64,000 nucleotides of DNA. It comes from Pelagimonas varians. Lineage in GTDB: Bacteria; Pseudomonadota; Alphaproteobacteria; Rhodobacterales; Rhodobacteraceae. The stretch covers positions 217,200-281,199 of the forward strand of contig NZ_QKMF01000006.1 in assembly GCF_003208435.1 (NCBI RefSeq), in the 5' to 3' direction. The notes under the pieces were generated by a model. It had not been told where the DNA came from. It did not search any database and was given only the letters and a program-made list of their open reading frames with translations. The position numbers were made by a program, and so were the translations under genes. How positions within the stretch are numbered: position 1 is the first letter of the stretch; each line of letters begins with the position of its first letter. Of this stretch, positions 61,637 through 64,000 are shown one piece after another.

Positions 61637-62665
61637 ATGCAAAAAACCAATTCGGGGCACTTTTTCGAAGACTATAAAATCGGGCAAGTGATTGCCCATG
61701 CTGTGCCCCGGACGGTGGGCGAGGGGGAGCGCGCACTCTATCATGCGCTCTATCCAGCCCGTCATGCGCTATATTCGTCGGACGAATTCGCGCGTGATTG
61801 CGGCCTACCGGAAAGCCCGATTGATGATCTGGCAGCCTTTCACGTCGTGTTTGGCAAGACAGTGCCGGATGTCTCCCTGAACGCTGTCGCCAATCTGGGA
61901 TATGCCGAAGGTCGCTGGCTGCAGCCGGTATTTGCGGGGGATACACTGCGCTCTGTGTCCGAAGTGATCGGGTTGAAGCAGAACTCAAATGGCAAAACAG
62001 GCGTCGTTTGGGTGCGCACACGCGGTATCAATCAGGTCGGCAAAGCCGTCCTTGATTATGTGCGTTGGGTTATGGTGCGTAAACGCGACGTGGATGCTCC
62101 GGCACCGGAAACGGTTGTGCCTGACTTGAAACAAGTGCTGTCGGTGGATGATCTGGTCATCCCCGAAGGGCTCGACTTTTCTGATTACGATTTCAATCTT
62201 GCGGGCGAGCCGCATCGTTGGGGCGACTACGAGATCGGCGAAACCATCGATCATGTGGATGGTGTGACGATCGAAGAGGCCGAGCATATGATCGCAACGC
62301 GCCTGTGGCAAAACACGGCCAAGGTGCATTTTGATCTTACTTTCCGTCCCGAAGGCCGGTTGATTTATGGCGGGCATGTCATCTCGATGGCGCGAGCACT
62401 GTCCTTCAACGGTTTGGCCAATGCGCAAATGATCGTTGGCTTAAACGGTGGTGCACATGCCAATCCGTGTTTCTCCGGCCTGACAATCAAAGCGTGGTCG
62501 GAAGTTCTGGACAAACAACCCACCTCGGCACCCGGCGTTGGTGCCATCCGCCTGCGTCTTGTCGCCACCAAAGGCGGCGATCCGTTTGAACTGCGCGGTG
62601 AAGACGGCAAATATAACAAAGATGTCTTGCTTGATCTCGACTACTGGGCGCTGATGCCGGTGTGA
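61637..62665 (+). CDS. mch: Mesaconyl-CoA hydratase (beta-methylmalyl-CoA dehydratase)
   Basis: 342 residues with two MaoC-type hot-dog halves. The order and text (KTNSGHFFEDYKIGQVIAHA, then TVGEGERALYHALYP at about 25-40; second half HRWGDYEIGETIDHVDG and GGHVISMARALSFNGL) match the hydratase of the ethylmalonyl-CoA pathway, which interconverts mesaconyl-CoA and beta-methylmalyl-CoA. It closes the mcl2-NnrU-DUF1737-mch run. The other pathway genes (ccr, ecm, mcd, mcl1) are not in the window. Confidence 0.9.
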   Translation: MQKTNSGHFFEDYKIGQVIAHAVPRTVGEGERALYHALYPARHALYSSDEFARDCGLPESPIDDLAAFHVVFGKTVPDVSLNAVANLGYAEGRWLQPVFAGDTLRSVSEVIGLKQNSNGKTGVVWVRTRGINQVGKAVLDYVRWVMVRKRDVDAPAPETVVPDLKQVLSVDDLVIPEGLDFSDYDFNLAGEPHRWGDYEIGETIDHVDGVTIEEAEHMIATRLWQNTAKVHFDLTFRPEGRLIYGGHVISMARALSFNGLANAQMIVGLNGGAHANPCFSGLTIKAWSEVLDKQPTSAPGVGAIRLRLVATKGGDPFELRGEDGKYNKDVLLDLDYWALMPV

Positions 62666-62906
62666 CCTCAAACCAGTTTCCAATGCCGTGAACTCAATTG
62701 CGCTCACCAACGCGGTGGGCGCGATAACATTGCGCGTGACTAGGGCGTCGTCATTTGTTGGGTTAGGTCGATGCTGCTTAGACAGACCCAGTTGCCGTTC
62801 GGTGCAAGCACACCAATGATTGTTTAATATCTAACAAGATGATGCAATGTTTGTGTGTGGTCGAACTTAACAAGTCGGGTTCCTATATGAATGAATTTCA
62901 CCTTTG
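62666..62906. other. Gap after mch with a stem-loop
   Basis: The 692 bases between mch and the DUF6500-like gene hold no intact gene. Here the only structure is a stem GCGCTCACC (62700-62708) with GGTGGGCGC (62714-62722), loop AACGC, without a T-run: possibly a weak terminator for mch. Confidence 0.45.
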
Positions 62907-63165
62907 AACACCGGCTCTGCCGAGGACATACTGGCTGGCGAAGTTCTGGTCCTGCCTGATATTGCGAACGAGGTGATCCACAACCTCTGCGAACGACTAT
63001 TGGCATTGCATGCTCGGGTCCTCTGTTGAGAAGACCGCCTGACACTGGTCGCAAAGGAAGACGCGCGGCTGAGGCTGTTGCGCACCATCCCAGGCGTTGG
63101 CGCTATGAAGGCGTCCACGATCATAGCCAGCATTGGTGAGGGCCTGCAGATTAGGGCCTTCCTGC
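62907..63165 (+). pseudogene. IS110-type transposase remnant
   Basis: Reading across one frameshift near 62940 and one in-frame TGA at about 63028 gives a continuous transposase-like text: AEDILAG, then EVLVLPDIANEVIHNLCERL, then RLRLLRTIPGVGAMKASTII. The last part is the conserved helix-hairpin-helix-like TIPGVG motif of the IS110/IS116/IS902 transposase C-terminal domain. The N-terminal DEDD catalytic part is missing and no IS ends are visible, so it is a decayed fragment. Confidence 0.7.
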
Positions 63166-63357
63166 CTTGCAGCACAGGCCGCGATTGGCGCTACACGCCA
63201 ATACGACAACTTACCAATTGGAACTTTACGGCCCAGAGCAGCCTATCATCGATCCACCAAATGCCGCAATGCAGCTTCCGCAAAAGCCGCCGCTCGACAC
63301 TTTACGCAGCACTTCGGATTGCCCAAGTTATGCAAAGCGGACAGAACTGACAATTGT
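63166..63357. other. Non-coding DNA beyond the IS110 remnant
   Basis: Several short overlapping frames are open here, but none has a start, ribosome-binding site or recognisable motif. I see nothing else. Confidence 0.5.
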
Positions 63358-63576
63358 TCAAACACCTGAACCGATCATGTCCCGTATTTTCACAGCCTTT
63401 TCGAAGTGATCCAGTTTGTGTGTCTTGATCCACCATTCAGCAGCTTCCATGAGCAGGTCCGGATCGTCGTTCTTGTTCGCGAAAAATGCGTAGAAAGAAA
63501 GGCCTACGGTTTCTCCCTTCTTCGCAATCTTCTCATTGCAAACTGCAACGGCTCTGGTTCTCAAGGTGGGTCGCAT
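63358..63576 (-). CDS. DUF6500-like small protein
   Basis: 72 residues, a compact charged and helical protein: CNEKIAKKGETVGLSFYAFF in the middle, then a C-terminal helix rich in Glu/Lys (MEAAEWWIKTHKLDHFEKA). It resembles a small family I recall as DUF6500. The ATG at 63576 with GAGG ten bases upstream is preferred; a GTG at 63609 would add eleven residues. It lies in otherwise decayed accessory DNA. Confidence 0.6.
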   Translation of the reverse strand: MRPTLRTRAVAVCNEKIAKKGETVGLSFYAFFANKNDDPDLLMEAAEWWIKTHKLDHFEKAVKIRDMIGSGV

Positions 63577-63609
63577 ATCGATTTCAGCCTCAACAATCTG
63601 CTTTACCAC

Positions 63610-64000
63610 TTAGAACATAAAGCGAACGGTAGGGTATCGCAACTTGATACGCGTGATAGGTTTGGGTTCACAACTGCCTTGCATCGGTGGAGCAGCAGAT
63701 TGCGCCGAAATCGAATCACGGCCCTTCCAAGTCATTCGTGTAAAGCGCAACATTGGCCCCACTTGGGCTAGAAGGGCGGGTTGCTGATGGGGTGGATGGC
63801 TCATTCTCCAATCGGCCTTGCGCTGCGTCCGGGTTCAGATGTCCATATCTGCTTTCAGCAGGTGCCAGCCCATGCATGTTACCCCAATTTGTCTTGATCT
63901 GGCCAAGAACGTTTTCCAAGTTCACGGTCTCTCTGAGACCGATGAGATCGTCATTATTCGGCCTTTTAGACGGACGCACTTATTGCCATTTTTTACCAAG
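63610..64000. other. Right-end stretch without a supported gene
   Basis: About 390 bases. One minus-strand frame (63716-63979) is open for 87 codons, but it has low-complexity Ser/Pro/Thr content, no clear ribosome-binding site and no family I recognise. Nothing else is seen. Confidence 0.4.

Noticed and set aside
63716..63979. 87-codon minus-strand frame near the right edge
   Set aside because: Low-complexity Ser/Pro/Thr tail, no clear ribosome-binding site and no recognised family. It could be flank of a mobile element, but I cannot support a gene.

Overview
The window looks like a chromosomal segment of a marine Roseobacter-group alphaproteobacterium (Rhodobacteraceae/Roseobacteraceae). 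The evidence is gene content: a taurine:pyruvate aminotransferase next to tauABC, a paaABCDE phenylacetyl-CoA epoxidase operon, two ethylmalonyl-CoA-pathway genes (malyl-CoA thioesterase and mesaconyl-CoA hydratase), a petPR-type regulator pair, DUF1643, DUF5665, Trm112 and NnrU genes, and a mdh-sucCD-sucAB-lpd cluster. Genus cannot be fixed from the sequence alone. I found no rRNA, tRNA, CRISPR array or prophage. The only mobile DNA is a decayed IS110-type transposase near the right end.

Layout. 1-7.8 kb: RluA-family pseudouridine synthase, aldehyde dehydrogenase, 1-Cys peroxiredoxin, exonuclease III, then a thioredoxin-TPR / LON-domain / Trm112 run, a threonine/serine dehydratase and two small conserved genes. 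7.8-14.3 kb: an acidic exported protein, rpsO, a minus-strand GST / antiporter / small-protein block, pnp and a YigZ-type protein. 14.4-17 kb: CenR-like response regulator, GTP cyclohydrolase II, L,D-transpeptidase. 17-22 kb: polyamine-type ABC importer (ATPase, binding protein, DUF1330 protein, two permeases). 22-25.6 kb: PAS protein, ilvE, petP-petR. 25.6-30.5 kb: histone-deacetylase-like protein and the isoprenoid run xseB-ispA-dxs, then an SDR. 30.6-34.2 kb: paaABCDE. 34.3-38.4 kb: lytic transglycosylase, class II aldolase, AMP nucleosidase, HU, GNAT. 38.4-43.4 kb: tpa diverging from tauABC. 43.4-47.4 kb: zinc-ribbon membrane protein, ftsEX, plsC, PNPOx-like protein. 47.5-58.3 kb: minus-strand TCA cluster mdh, sucC, sucD, orf, sucA, sucB, orf, MAPEG, lpd. 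58.5-62.7 kb: TauE/SafE exporter, small exported protein, mcl2 / NnrU / DUF1737 / mch. 62.7-64 kb: IS110 remnant, a DUF6500-like gene and apparently non-coding DNA.

The genes point to a heterotroph that uses aromatic compounds (phenylacetyl-CoA), organosulfonates (taurine as amino donor and carbon source), polyamine-like compounds and C2 units (ethylmalonyl-CoA pathway), all feeding the TCA genes in the same window.

The most interesting material outside the coding regions is structural. A 21-bp palindrome occurs three times, and one copy carries paired compensatory changes. A two-hairpin element sits between tauA and tauB. A palindrome with 13-bp arms and a DnaA-type box lie upstream of sucC. 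A 36-bp inverted repeat precedes paaA, and three related short motifs lie between tpa and tauA. Two unrelated ABC permeases (polyamine-type and TauC) each carry an extra extracytoplasmic segment of more than 100 residues. I did not find a clearly new multi-gene system.
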